DNA of 5,340 nucleotides from Desulfobacula sp. (GCF_021107415.1 NZ_JAIOSW010000429.1:1-5340); one strand, 5' to 3'. Counted from the first letter of the stretch, positions 1-5,340 are shown. The notes: generated by a model from the sequence alone, not told the origin. Numbers and translations are program-made.

Positions 1-246
1 ATCATGTTTGGCAAAGATCATGTAAGCTATTGATATAATAAGAAATATTAAGTTTTGTTACGTCAAGTGATGTATAAAGTTGAATGAGGTTCCCCGGGTC
101 TCCTCCGGGTCGGCTGTTAAATTCTGGGTGCAGAAAGATGATTTCTCATTGATAAGAAATGTTTGAAACGGTTTATTATAGGGCTTATTCAATGATGACA
201 CCCCGCAATGCCAAGGTCATTTATTTAGGTGCATTTTTTTGAAAAA
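1..246. other. AT-rich intergenic stretch, no gene recognised
   Basis: No frame on either strand gives a convincing protein here. The only compositional feature is a short GC-rich patch near 91-111. There the heptamer CCGGGTC occurs twice (94-100 and 105-111), and CCCGG (93-97) can pair with CCGGG (105-109) across a 7-nt loop. No T-run follows the hairpin on either strand, so it is not a typical terminator. A 22-codon ATG frame at 84 and a 27-codon frame through the same patch are both too short to call. The stretch may be degraded DNA from a former gene or mobile element, but nothing proves this. Confidence 0.4.
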
Positions 247-471
247 CTAAAGTTTCTTGAATTTATATTGACAGATATTTATAGCATCAAATATTTGAGA
301 AATTTTGCTATAAGCTGTCTGTACTTTGCTCTCGGGTGTTTCTACTGAGATTACAGAGGGGATATGACACTCGGACTTTTCATCTTTTGTGATATCCTTA
401 AGTATTGAAGCCCAAGACTTTTTAATAATAGTCCACCCCCAAATAAGAATGGGTGCTGTACAGGTCTTATG
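247..471 (-). pseudogene. Possible 3' remnant of a decayed gene, unknown function
   Basis: On the minus strand, bases 471 down to 250 form 74 uninterrupted sense codons ending in TAG (249-247). The frame is closed upstream by TGA (474-472). It contains no ATG, GTG or TTG codon that could start a protein of useful length. The translation looks protein-like: a tryptophan-rich start (WGWTIIKKSWASILKDI), a charged middle (KDEKSECH) and an amphipathic end (ETPESKVQTAYSKISQIFDA, then a basic tail KFKKL). A frame this long is uncommon by chance in DNA this AT-rich. Upstream on the same strand an ATG with a purine-rich leader gives only MKKTDF before a stop, which fits frameshift decay. I do not recognise the family; a transposase C-terminus is one possibility. 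Chance remains a real alternative. Confidence 0.3.
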
Positions 472-561
472 TCATTCAAAAGTCAGTTTTTTTCATTCCT
501 CTGTGTCTCCAATATAATTTAAGCAATTCATCCCAAAAAGAATAAAACCACTATAAAAAAG

Positions 562-630
562 TTTTCCTAAAAGTATTACATTTTTTTCCTAAAAGTATTA
601 CATTTTTTTCCTAAAAGTATTACATTTTTT
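562..630. repeat. Three tandem copies of a 22-bp AT-rich repeat
   Basis: The unit CCTAAAAGTATTACAT followed by a T-run starts at 566, 588 and 610, exactly 22 bp apart. The copies match at every base except the last of the third copy, and four T's at 562-565 continue the pattern to the left. The period is close to two helical turns, so the same face of DNA would be presented each time. The core AAAAGTAtTACaTTTT is a near-palindrome. The array lies about 180-250 bp upstream of the sigma-54-like promoter of the exoprotein gene, a usual distance for activator sites. A regulator-binding array is inference; polymerase slippage of a neutral sequence is the simple alternative. Confidence 0.9.
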
Positions 631-810
631 ACATAATACTGATACTCTCAGTTCGTATAAATACCATTCATTTAATAAATTTAATTTTTTTATCCATAAA
701 ATCGATAATTATTTGTTGTTTTCAATTACAGGTACTACTAACCTATCCGGGAAGGCATTAATAACAAGACTTTTGAAAAATCCAACCGTATTTGCTGTCA
801 TAGGGTTTTT

Positions 811-826
811 CGGTATATTTTTTGCA
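811..826 (+). promoter_or_regulatory. Candidate sigma-54 (-24/-12) promoter of the exoprotein gene
   Basis: The sequence cGGtAtattttTTGCA has GG at 812-813 and GC at 824-825. The 12-bp GG-to-GC offset is the one found in sigma-54 promoters (consensus TGGCAC-N5-TTGCA). The -12 element TTGCA is perfect; the -24 element keeps GG and A but has T where CAC has its two C's. Transcription would begin near 836-838, leaving a leader of about 65 nt before the ATG at 901. TTTGCA (821-826) and TGCAAA (842-847) also form an inverted repeat around the predicted start. PEP-CTERM genes in other bacteria are known to be controlled by RpoN with the PrsK/PrsR two-component pair, which makes this site plausible. 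AT-rich DNA can give such matches by chance. Confidence 0.45.
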
Positions 827-883
827 TATAACTATTTGAATTGCAAATCAATATTAACCATGACTATACAAAAGAATTCAATC

Positions 884-892
884 GGAGAGGAG
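884..892 (+). promoter_or_regulatory. Shine-Dalgarno site fixing the exoprotein start
   Basis: GGAGAGGAG ends 8 nt before the ATG at 901, an ideal spacing. This favours 901 over the in-frame TTG at 841, which has no such site and would put 20 hydrophilic residues ahead of the signal peptide. The ATG at 893 is in another frame and reads only seven codons. Confidence 0.85.
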
Positions 893-900
893 ATGAAAGC

Positions 901-1584
901 ATGTCAAAACATTTAAAATTCTTGTTAATCGGTTGTATTATCTTAGTTACCCCCCATTCTGTTTTTGCTGACTATGTAGTGAATACAGGGCCAGGGAACA
1001 CATTTGTCAGTGGCGTCCAAGTGAAAAGCACTCAATGGGTGGCTGGTCAGTTTACGCTGAATCAAAGTTTTTCTACTATTGTGGACATTGAAGGGTGGTT
1101 CGCATTGACAGGCGGCACCATTACTGTAGCAATATATGGAAATAATTTCAATTCTGGATCCCCGATACCTGATTCAAACATAAGTTATGGCAGCTGGGCC
1201 TTCTCCGTTCTGGATATGGCTGATTATGATCCCAATAACAGCACCATAGATCCCGACACTCCTGACAGTTTTGGCTGGGCTGGCGTTTCAGGGGTATCAC
1301 TGAATTTATCAGCAGGAACATATTGGGCAGCTTTTGAGGTCCGTAGCGGACAAAATTATAATGGTTTTATGCCTGACATGTATGATGAAAACGATAATCC
1401 CTTGTCAAGCGATATTCTGGCTGAATATGCTTGGTGGCGCTCTCCTCGCTGGAGAAATGCCAATTCCAGTTATGAAACCTTTGGATTAAGAATTGGTAAT
1501 CCCGTACCCATACCCAGCGCCTTATTGCTCCTGGCTTCAGGTCTTCTGGGAATTGCTGGATTCAATAAAAGAAAACAAAAATAG
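901..1584 (+). CDS. Secreted PEP-CTERM (VPLPA-type) sorting-domain protein
   Basis: This 227-residue exported protein has a signal peptide (basic MSKHLK, hydrophobic 7-16, likely cleavage after V-F-A at 23). Its mature region is rich in Gly, Ser, Asn and Trp and has no cysteine. The C-terminus is a tripartite sorting signal: motif VPIPSA (202-207), transmembrane stretch LLLLASGLLGIAG (208-220), then a basic tail NKRKQK. This is the PEP-CTERM/VPLPA layout. In such proteins exosortase (EpsH/Xrt) is believed to remove the tail in the inner membrane, releasing the protein to the surface or the extracellular polysaccharide matrix. The QWVAGQFTL...DIEGWF segment (45-67) and GTYWAAFEV (139-147) resemble beta-sandwich cores seen in other members, but no enzyme motif is visible. 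An acidic stretch (105-122) could bind cations. No exosortase or polysaccharide genes are nearby. The gene appears monocistronic, with a candidate sigma-54 promoter upstream and a terminator 21 nt downstream. Its ligand and exact role are unknown. Confidence 0.9.
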   Translation: MSKHLKFLLIGCIILVTPHSVFADYVVNTGPGNTFVSGVQVKSTQWVAGQFTLNQSFSTIVDIEGWFALTGGTITVAIYGNNFNSGSPIPDSNISYGSWAFSVLDMADYDPNNSTIDPDTPDSFGWAGVSGVSLNLSAGTYWAAFEVRSGQNYNGFMPDMYDENDNPLSSDILAEYAWWRSPRWRNANSSYETFGLRIGNPVPIPSALLLLASGLLGIAGFNKRKQK

Positions 1585-1604
1585 GTTCATTAAAATAATT
1601 AAAA

Positions 1605-1635
1605 GCAGGGCCATTCAGTTGGCTCTGCCTTTTTT
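1605..1635 (+). terminator. Rho-independent terminator of the exoprotein gene
   Basis: GCAGGGCCA (1605-1613) pairs with TGGCTCTGC (1620-1628), giving nine pairs including one G-U, around a 6-nt loop. It is followed by CTTTTTT (1629-1635). It starts 21 nt after the TAG stop. Together with the upstream promoter candidate it makes the exoprotein gene a self-contained unit. Confidence 0.9.
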
Positions 1636-1790
1636 ATTTCTGCTTCAAGTTTTTTCTTATTTTAAATACACTATATGAACCAATTTCTGTTATAGAAGTC
1701 ATTTCTTTTTTCATCTTACCAATATATAAACCCACCAAATTCATAACCTGTCCATTCAACTATACTTGTAGTAAAATAGAATACGAATGC

Positions 1791-1819
1791 TTAAATTCTG
1801 TTCAAGTTTCTAATATAAT
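1791..1819 (+). promoter_or_regulatory. Candidate sigma-70 promoter for the GC-rich RNA element
   Basis: A perfect -10 box TATAAT (1814-1819) is preceded, after a 17-bp spacer, by a weak -35 box TTAAAT (1791-1796). The predicted start is near 1826, five bases before the first paired base of the structured GC-rich island. That placement is the main support, since TATAAT by itself is not rare in AT-rich DNA. The promoter could drive a small RNA, or a long leader reading into the tatD-family gene. Confidence 0.45.
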
Positions 1820-1825
1820 GAATTG

Positions 1826-1975
1826 ATTGAGGCTCTTTGGTTTCGGCAAAGGCAGGGGGGAAGAGGATGCTTCGGCCGGGTTTGAATCGCTGCGGAGGCA
1901 GGACGCCGGGAGCAGTGATTTCACCTCGTAGCCGGACATGGATGTCCGGCGAAGTTTAGGCCAAAGTATTGCCTT
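1826..1975 (+). ncRNA. Candidate structured RNA with GGA-loop hairpins (CsrA-type sites?)
   Basis: This GC-rich island in AT-rich surroundings has no good reading frame but strong pairing potential. The outer stem joins GGC (1831-1833) and CTTTGG (1835-1840) with CCAAAG (1961-1966) and GCC (1971-1973). CTTC (1870-1873) can pair with GAAG (1951-1954). One hairpin joins AATCGCTGC (1885-1893) to GCAGTGATT (1912-1920) and carries an inner GGC/GCC stem with loop AGGAC. A second is a perfect 8-bp stem, GCCGGACA/TGTCCGGC (1931-1938/1943-1950), with loop TGGA. GGA occurs six times in 1859-1942, and ACATGGATGT differs by one base from the CsrA selection consensus core ACARGGAUGU. CsrA/RsmA proteins bind GGA in hairpin loops, so a CsrA decoy RNA or a CsrA-controlled leader is a reasonable guess. 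No U-tract terminator follows. A dispersed repeat element is the main alternative. Confidence 0.4.
1931..1950. repeat. Perfect inverted repeat with GGA in the loop
   Basis: GCCGGACAT (1931-1939) and ATGTCCGGC (1942-1950) are exact reverse complements separated by GG. In RNA this would form an 8-bp stem closed by the tetraloop UGGA. It is the strongest hairpin of the GC-rich island. Its 3' arm could alternatively pair with CTTCGGCCGG (1870-1879), through CCGGCGAAG (1946-1954) with one bulged G, so two mutually exclusive folds are possible. Confidence 0.85.
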
Positions 1976-1990
1976 TCTCCCTGTCGTTCG

Positions 1991-2007
1991 ATGAGTTGTT
2001 TACTCAT
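1991..2007. other. Small inverted repeat upstream of the tatD-family gene
   Basis: ATGAGT (1991-1996) and ACTCAT (2002-2007) are perfect complements around the loop TGTTT. No T-run follows on either strand, so this is not an intrinsic terminator. Its second half overlaps the -35 box of the proposed tatD promoter, so it could equally be an operator. The role is undetermined. Confidence 0.4.
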
Positions 2008-2027
2008 TATGTGTTATTCGGTATATT
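1999..2027 (+). promoter_or_regulatory. Candidate promoter giving a near-leaderless tatD-family mRNA
   Basis: TTTACT (1999-2004, four of six consensus bases), a 17-bp spacer and TATATT (2022-2027, five of six) form a reasonable sigma-70 site. Transcription would begin at about 2033-2034, essentially at the ATG. That fits the absence of any Shine-Dalgarno sequence before this gene. The region is AT-rich, so the match could be fortuitous. Confidence 0.35.
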
Positions 2028-2032
2028 AAAAT

Positions 2033-2842
2033 ATGTTTTTTATTGATTCACATTGTCATCTGCATGATTCAAGGATAATCTCAGATATTCCAGGAATAGA
2101 GGACAGGGCAAGGATAGCAAATGTTCAATATATGGTATCCTGTGCCACCATGGAAAATAATTTTGAATTAACCGCACAATTGTCCAAGGATTTTAGTTCC
2201 ATTCTGCCCTGTTTCGGGATTCATCCCTGGTTTGTGGACAATATATCCGATCAATGGAAAGAACGACTGGAACATTATCTCTTGGCCTATTCATCCGGCA
2301 TTGGTGAGACAGGGCTTGATTTTACAGATAAAACAAGTGACCGGGATTTACAGATTAAAGTATTTGAGCATCATCTTGGGCTTGCTATGGAATTGGAACG
2401 CCCCATTAATATCCATATACGAAAGGCCTGGGATACCTTTATTCATATCCTGAAAAAAATGGGGAAACTTAAAGTTTCCGGGCTAATACACTCTTATTCC
2501 GGGTCAGCAGATATGATTTCGCTTTTTGAGACATACGGGTTATACATTTCTTTTTCAGGGTCAGTGACAAATCCCAATGCCAAAAAAGTCGTGAATGCCT
2601 TGAAAAGGGCTTCAAAAGAACGGTTTGTTCTGGAAACAGATACGCCTGATATCTATCCTTATTTATCGGAACCACAAGTTTCCCAACTCAATGAACCTAA
2701 AAATTTACCGGCCATTGCACAGATTGCATCAACCAGGATCGGCATGGAATTTGAAGAATTTTCAAGACAGGCTTATGATAACAGTTTGAATCTATTTCAT
2801 TCCATATTGCCGGGGAAAAAGGACAATCAATGGACCAGCTAA
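2033..2842 (+). CDS. tatD: TatD-family metal-dependent hydrolase (DNase-like)
   Basis: This 269-residue protein belongs to the TatD branch of the amidohydrolase (TIM-barrel) superfamily and has the usual length. All expected metal ligands are present: H7 and H9 in the N-terminal DSHCHLH, E92 in GIGETGLDF, H128 in NIHIRKA, H153 in LIHSYSGS and D203 in ETDTPD. GIHPW (62-66) and NEPKNLP (220-226) are further family signatures. Family members are cytoplasmic Mg2+/Mn2+-dependent 3'-5' exonucleases or related phosphodiesterases linked to DNA repair and nucleic-acid turnover; despite the name they are not part of Tat export. Which TatD paralogue this is cannot be read from the sequence. The start at 2033 places DSHCHLH where relatives have it, although no Shine-Dalgarno site precedes it (only AT-rich TATATTAAAAT). 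Its end overlaps the next gene by 13 nt, indicating a shared transcript and coupled translation. Confidence 0.88.
   Translation: MFFIDSHCHLHDSRIISDIPGIEDRARIANVQYMVSCATMENNFELTAQLSKDFSSILPCFGIHPWFVDNISDQWKERLEHYLLAYSSGIGETGLDFTDKTSDRDLQIKVFEHHLGLAMELERPINIHIRKAWDTFIHILKKMGKLKVSGLIHSYSGSADMISLFETYGLYISFSGSVTNPNAKKVVNALKRASKERFVLETDTPDIYPYLSEPQVSQLNEPKNLPAIAQIASTRIGMEFEEFSRQAYDNSLNLFHSILPGKKDNQWTS
2820..2823 (+). promoter_or_regulatory. Ribosome-binding site deciding the TcdA-family start
   Basis: AGGA, within GGGGAAAAAGGA, lies 6 nt before the ATG at 2830. The two later in-frame ATGs (2842 and 2854) have no comparable site at the right distance. The site lies inside the end of the tatD-family gene, so ribosomes finishing that gene could re-initiate here. 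Confidence 0.6.
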
Positions 2843-3588
2843 TGGATCAATCAATGGACCAATTCGCAAGAACAGAGCAGCTTCTCGGGTCACAGGCAAT
2901 GGAAAAAATAAAAAATGCGACAGTGGCTGTTTTTGGTCTGGGTGCAGTAGGATCATTTGCAACCGAAGCCCTTGCCCGTACAGGTGTCGGCAATTTACAT
3001 CTTATTGATTTTGATACGGTGGATGCCACAAATATCAACCGGCAGCTGTTTGCATTAAACTCTACCATTGGCAGGGAAAAAGCCAACATTGCTTATGAAC
3101 GGGTAAAAGATATTAATCCGCTTTGCAATGTAGAATTTCACAGCTCATTTATCAATGCCCAAAGCCTTGAGAATCTCTTGTCTAAAGGGATTGATGTGGT
3201 GGTGGATGCCATAGATGGGCTTAATTCAAAGGTAAACCTGATTGTAGGTGCAAGGCAGCTGAGCCTTGCTGTGGTTTCCAGCATGGGGGCTGGAGGAAGA
3301 ACTGATATCTCCATGATAAAAACAGGAGATATCAGTGAGACTTGTGTCTGTCCTCTGGCAAGGGTGGTGAGGCAACGGCTTCACAGGCGGGGGCTTTATA
3401 AAGGGGTAAGGGCTGTTTATTCCATTGAAAAATCCTTAAACAAACAACCCTTTCGATCTGAAGATGCACAAGATGCGCTACCGGATCATGGCCGGTCAAG
3501 ACCTCCCATCGGAACTATTGCCTGGGTGCCGGGTGTTTTTGGCCTCACCATTGCAAGCGAGGTGATAAATATCATTACCCGGACTTGA
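2830..3588 (+). CDS. tcdA: E1-like ThiF-family protein, probable tRNA t6A dehydratase TcdA
   Basis: This 252-residue protein adopts the E1/MoeB/ThiF Rossmann fold. The ATP-binding glycine loop is GLGAVGS (36-42). It is followed by LIDFDTVDATNINRQ (58-72), with the adenylate-contacting Asp residues and the N-x-N-R-Q signature, then K84 and VVDAID (124-129). GAGGRTD (153-159) and the IGTIAWVPGVFGL end (227-239) match the TcdA (CsdL/YgdL) branch, and the length is near that of the E. coli enzyme. MoeB-type zinc CxxC pairs and a rhodanese domain are absent, which argues against MoeB or ThiF proper. TcdA uses ATP to cyclise N6-threonylcarbamoyladenosine at position 37 of ANN-decoding tRNAs to ct6A in the cytoplasm. 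In E. coli it works with the CsdA-CsdE sulfur relay, which is not encoded here. C172 and C174 form an unexplained CxC. Its 5' end overlaps the tatD-family gene, giving a two-gene operon, and its 3' end overlaps the convergent ligase. ATGs at 2842 and 2854 are alternative starts. Confidence 0.82.
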   Translation: MDQLMDQSMDQFARTEQLLGSQAMEKIKNATVAVFGLGAVGSFATEALARTGVGNLHLIDFDTVDATNINRQLFALNSTIGREKANIAYERVKDINPLCNVEFHSSFINAQSLENLLSKGIDVVVDAIDGLNSKVNLIVGARQLSLAVVSSMGAGGRTDISMIKTGDISETCVCPLARVVRQRLHRRGLYKGVRAVYSIEKSLNKQPFRSEDAQDALPDHGRSRPPIGTIAWVPGVFGLTIASEVINIITRT

Positions 3589-5314
3589 TAGTCTCTTCAT
3601 CCCTGAGTACCCGTCTTAAAACTTTTCCAATATTTGATACAGGAATTTCATTTCTGAATTCAATAAATTTGGGCCGTTTATAACCTGCCATATTGTCTTT
3701 GCAAAATGTGTTTATTTCCTCTTTAGTTGCGGATTGTCCTTCTTTGAATTTAATAAAAGCCTTTACTTTTTCACCGGATTTTTCATCAGGAACGCCTACT
3801 ACAGCCACCAGCTCAACCTTGGGATGGGTATAAAGGATATCTTCCACCTCCCTTGGATAGACATTGAAACCACCCACAATGATCATATCCTTTTTACGGT
3901 CTGTGATGGTGATATATCCATCTTTATCAATGTTGCCAATATCCCCTGTCAGAAAATACCGCTTGCCGTTAATCTGTCTGAAAACTTCTTCATTAGCATC
4001 CGGTCTTTTCCAGTATCCCTTCATGACCTGGGGACCGCAAATGGCAAGCTCCCCGTCTTCCCCCTGGGGAAGTTCTTTTGTGTCATCCTTTAAATCAACA
4101 ACTTTTACATCTGTTTCAGGAAGGGGAAAGCCAATACTGCCTATTTTCCTGGTTTCTTTAAATGAGGGATTGATGCAGGCAGCAGGGGCGGTTTCCGTAA
4201 GTCCGTACGCCTCGAAAATAATAGAACCGGTTTTTTCTTCAAATTGTTTACACACTTCCGGGGGTAGGGGAGCTCCACCTGAAAGACACCCCATAATTGA
4301 GGAAATGTCATATTTCTCCAAGTTTGGATGGTTTGTAAAAGCGATAAATATTGTTGGAACGGCAGTGATAAAAGTAGGTTTGTATTTTTGTACTGCCTCC
4401 AGAACTCCTGTAAAAGGCGGATTGCCCGCCCTTGGATCCGGGATGCATATCAGCCTGCTTCCTGACAATGCTGAAAAAAGAAGAGCGCTTGTTATACCAA
4501 AACTGTGATACCAGGGTAAAACACCAAGATATGTATGATATCCGCCACGCCTCATTTTTTCGGCCTTTTTCCCCTCTTCATGGACCAGCCTGAAATATTC
4601 TTCACAAGCTTCCAGATTGTAAGCAAAATTTGTATGGCTCAGTTCAGCCCCCTTGGGCACACCAGTTGTGCCGCCGGTATAGAGCATGACAGCGGTATCC
4701 TCATCCGGGTTGACATCAAAGGAGGGAGGATTTGGGCTGGCAGAGGCAACAATATCGTCAAACATAAGGTGTCCGGGTTCATGTTTGTCAGCTTTGGGGA
4801 TTTTGCCTAAAAGTCCACCAATGAACGCTTTGATTTTTGGAAGATAGGATTTGATATTGCAAACAATAACAGTTTCAATATCGGTGTCTTTTATAGCCTC
4901 AACCGTGTTTGGATATAGCAGGGGATGGTCCATGCAAAAGACCATTTTTGATTCGGAATCCTTGAGCTGGTAATTCAGCTCTGTCGGCGTGTATGATGGG
5001 TTACAGTTCACAGCTACAGCACCAGATTTAAGGATGCCAAAAAGAACTTCAGGAAAGTGGGGTATGTTGGGAAGAAAAATAGCAATTTTATCCCCTTTTT
5101 TAATACCTTTGCCCGCAAGAAAGTTCGCAATTCGGTCCGCAGTATCCTTGACTTGGGAATAAGTCCTGAAAGCGCCGTTAAAAATGGTATAGACATTATC
5201 AGGATACTTTTTAGCCGTTTCATCAAGGATTTGAGGCAGAGGGTAGTGGTAATCAGTTACATCGTGTGATACGCCTTCCGGCCAATAGGGAGTTTTCCAT
5301 GCTTGATCCGTCAT
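3575..5314 (-). CDS. fadD: Long-chain fatty-acid-CoA ligase (AMP-forming)
   Basis: This 579-residue member of the ANL adenylating superfamily is full length. It carries all core motifs: the phosphate loop YTGGTTGVPKGAELSH (212-227), PWYHSFG (267-273), GGAPLPPEV (346-354), the adenine-contacting FEAYGLTETAP (367-377), TGD with D458, the hinge and C-terminal stretch DRKKDMIIVGGFNVYPREVE (472-491), and the catalytic lysine K564 in NIGKVLRR. Such enzymes convert a carboxylate, ATP and CoA into acyl-CoA, AMP and pyrophosphate through an acyl-adenylate. An insertion with basic and hydrophobic residues (about 156-176, SYLPKIKAFIGGLLGKIPKA) resembles the membrane-associating segment of FadD-type ligases, favouring long-chain substrates, but specificity cannot be proved here. 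It would supply beta-oxidation or lipid synthesis at the inner membrane face. The ATG at 5314 is supported by AAGGAG (5328-5323) 8 nt upstream. The promoter lies outside the window. The stop codon sits inside the end of the convergent TcdA-family gene. Confidence 0.92.
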   Translation of the reverse strand: MTDQAWKTPYWPEGVSHDVTDYHYPLPQILDETAKKYPDNVYTIFNGAFRTYSQVKDTADRIANFLAGKGIKKGDKIAIFLPNIPHFPEVLFGILKSGAVAVNCNPSYTPTELNYQLKDSESKMVFCMDHPLLYPNTVEAIKDTDIETVIVCNIKSYLPKIKAFIGGLLGKIPKADKHEPGHLMFDDIVASASPNPPSFDVNPDEDTAVMLYTGGTTGVPKGAELSHTNFAYNLEACEEYFRLVHEEGKKAEKMRRGGYHTYLGVLPWYHSFGITSALLFSALSGSRLICIPDPRAGNPPFTGVLEAVQKYKPTFITAVPTIFIAFTNHPNLEKYDISSIMGCLSGGAPLPPEVCKQFEEKTGSIIFEAYGLTETAPAACINPSFKETRKIGSIGFPLPETDVKVVDLKDDTKELPQGEDGELAICGPQVMKGYWKRPDANEEVFRQINGKRYFLTGDIGNIDKDGYITITDRKKDMIIVGGFNVYPREVEDILYTHPKVELVAVVGVPDEKSGEKVKAFIKFKEGQSATKEEINTFCKDNMAGYKRPKFIEFRNEIPVSNIGKVLRRVLRDEETIKSG

Positions 5315-5340
5315 TTTTATTTCTCCTTTTGTTTAAGGTG

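Noticed and set aside
562..630. CRISPR array
   Set aside because: The copies are directly adjacent with no unique spacers, and no cas genes are present. It is a simple tandem repeat.
713..916. 67-codon plus-strand frame with a TTG start and one hydrophobic segment
   Set aside because: It has no Shine-Dalgarno site, contains the sigma-54-like promoter and runs 16 nt into the well-supported exoprotein gene. No recognisable family. Most likely a chance frame.
925..936. Lipoprotein signal (L-I-G-C at residues 9-12) in the exoprotein
   Set aside because: The hydrophobic segment before C12 is too short and continues past it (IILV). A normal signal peptidase I site at V-F-A (23) fits better.
1826..1975. 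Cyclic-di-GMP (GEMM) riboswitch
   Set aside because: GGCAAAGGC superficially recalls the GEMM core, but the conserved GGCAAACC and GGGACGCAAAGCC segments and their order are missing.
2830..3588. MoeB or ThiF adenylyltransferase for molybdopterin or thiamin synthesis
   Set aside because: The zinc-binding CxxC pairs of MoeB/ThiF are missing, no ThiS/MoaD partner is adjacent, and the GAGGRTD block matches TcdA better.
3864..4508. 214-codon plus-strand frame
   Set aside because: It is antisense to the ligase, whose conserved motifs span the same bases, so it is a shadow of that gene. The same applies to the shorter plus-strand frames at 3734-4093, 4535-4810 and 5057-5269.

Overview
The window looks like a chromosomal stretch of an anaerobic, probably sulfate-reducing deltaproteobacterium (Desulfobacterales-like). 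This rests on moderate-to-low GC, a PEP-CTERM/VPLPA-type sorted exoprotein with a possible sigma-54 promoter, and a long-chain acyl-CoA ligase of the kind common in those genomes. The assignment is inference from protein style, because no rRNA or other taxonomic marker is present.

Layout. Bases 1-900 hold no convincing intact gene. They contain a short GC-rich hairpin (93-109), an ATG-less 74-codon open frame on the minus strand that looks like a decayed gene end (247-471), three head-to-tail copies of a 22-bp AT-rich repeat (562-630), and a sigma-54-like -24/-12 promoter (811-826). Bases 901-1584 encode a secreted 227-residue PEP-CTERM-type protein, followed by a strong intrinsic terminator (1605-1635). 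Bases 1636-2032 are intergenic. The second half is a compact GC-rich island (about 1826-1975) that folds into nested stems, with two hairpins presenting GGA in their loops. A perfect TATAAT box lies just upstream of it, which makes it a candidate structured RNA, possibly a CsrA/RsmA-type target or decoy.

Bases 2033-2842 encode a TatD-family metal-dependent hydrolase. Its start overlaps by 13 nt with an E1-like ThiF/TcdA-family protein (2830-3588), probably the tRNA t6A dehydratase, so the two form a translationally coupled pair. A long-chain fatty-acid-CoA ligase (3575-5314) runs convergently on the minus strand. Its stop region overlaps the end of the TcdA gene by 14 bp, with no terminator visible between them.

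The genes fall into three units: an extracellular/biofilm-type exoprotein with its own regulatory region, a nucleic-acid/tRNA housekeeping pair, and a fatty-acid activation gene whose promoter lies beyond the right edge. The least explained parts are the two intergenic regions: the 22-bp repeats with the sigma-54-like site, and the GGA-hairpin RNA candidate.
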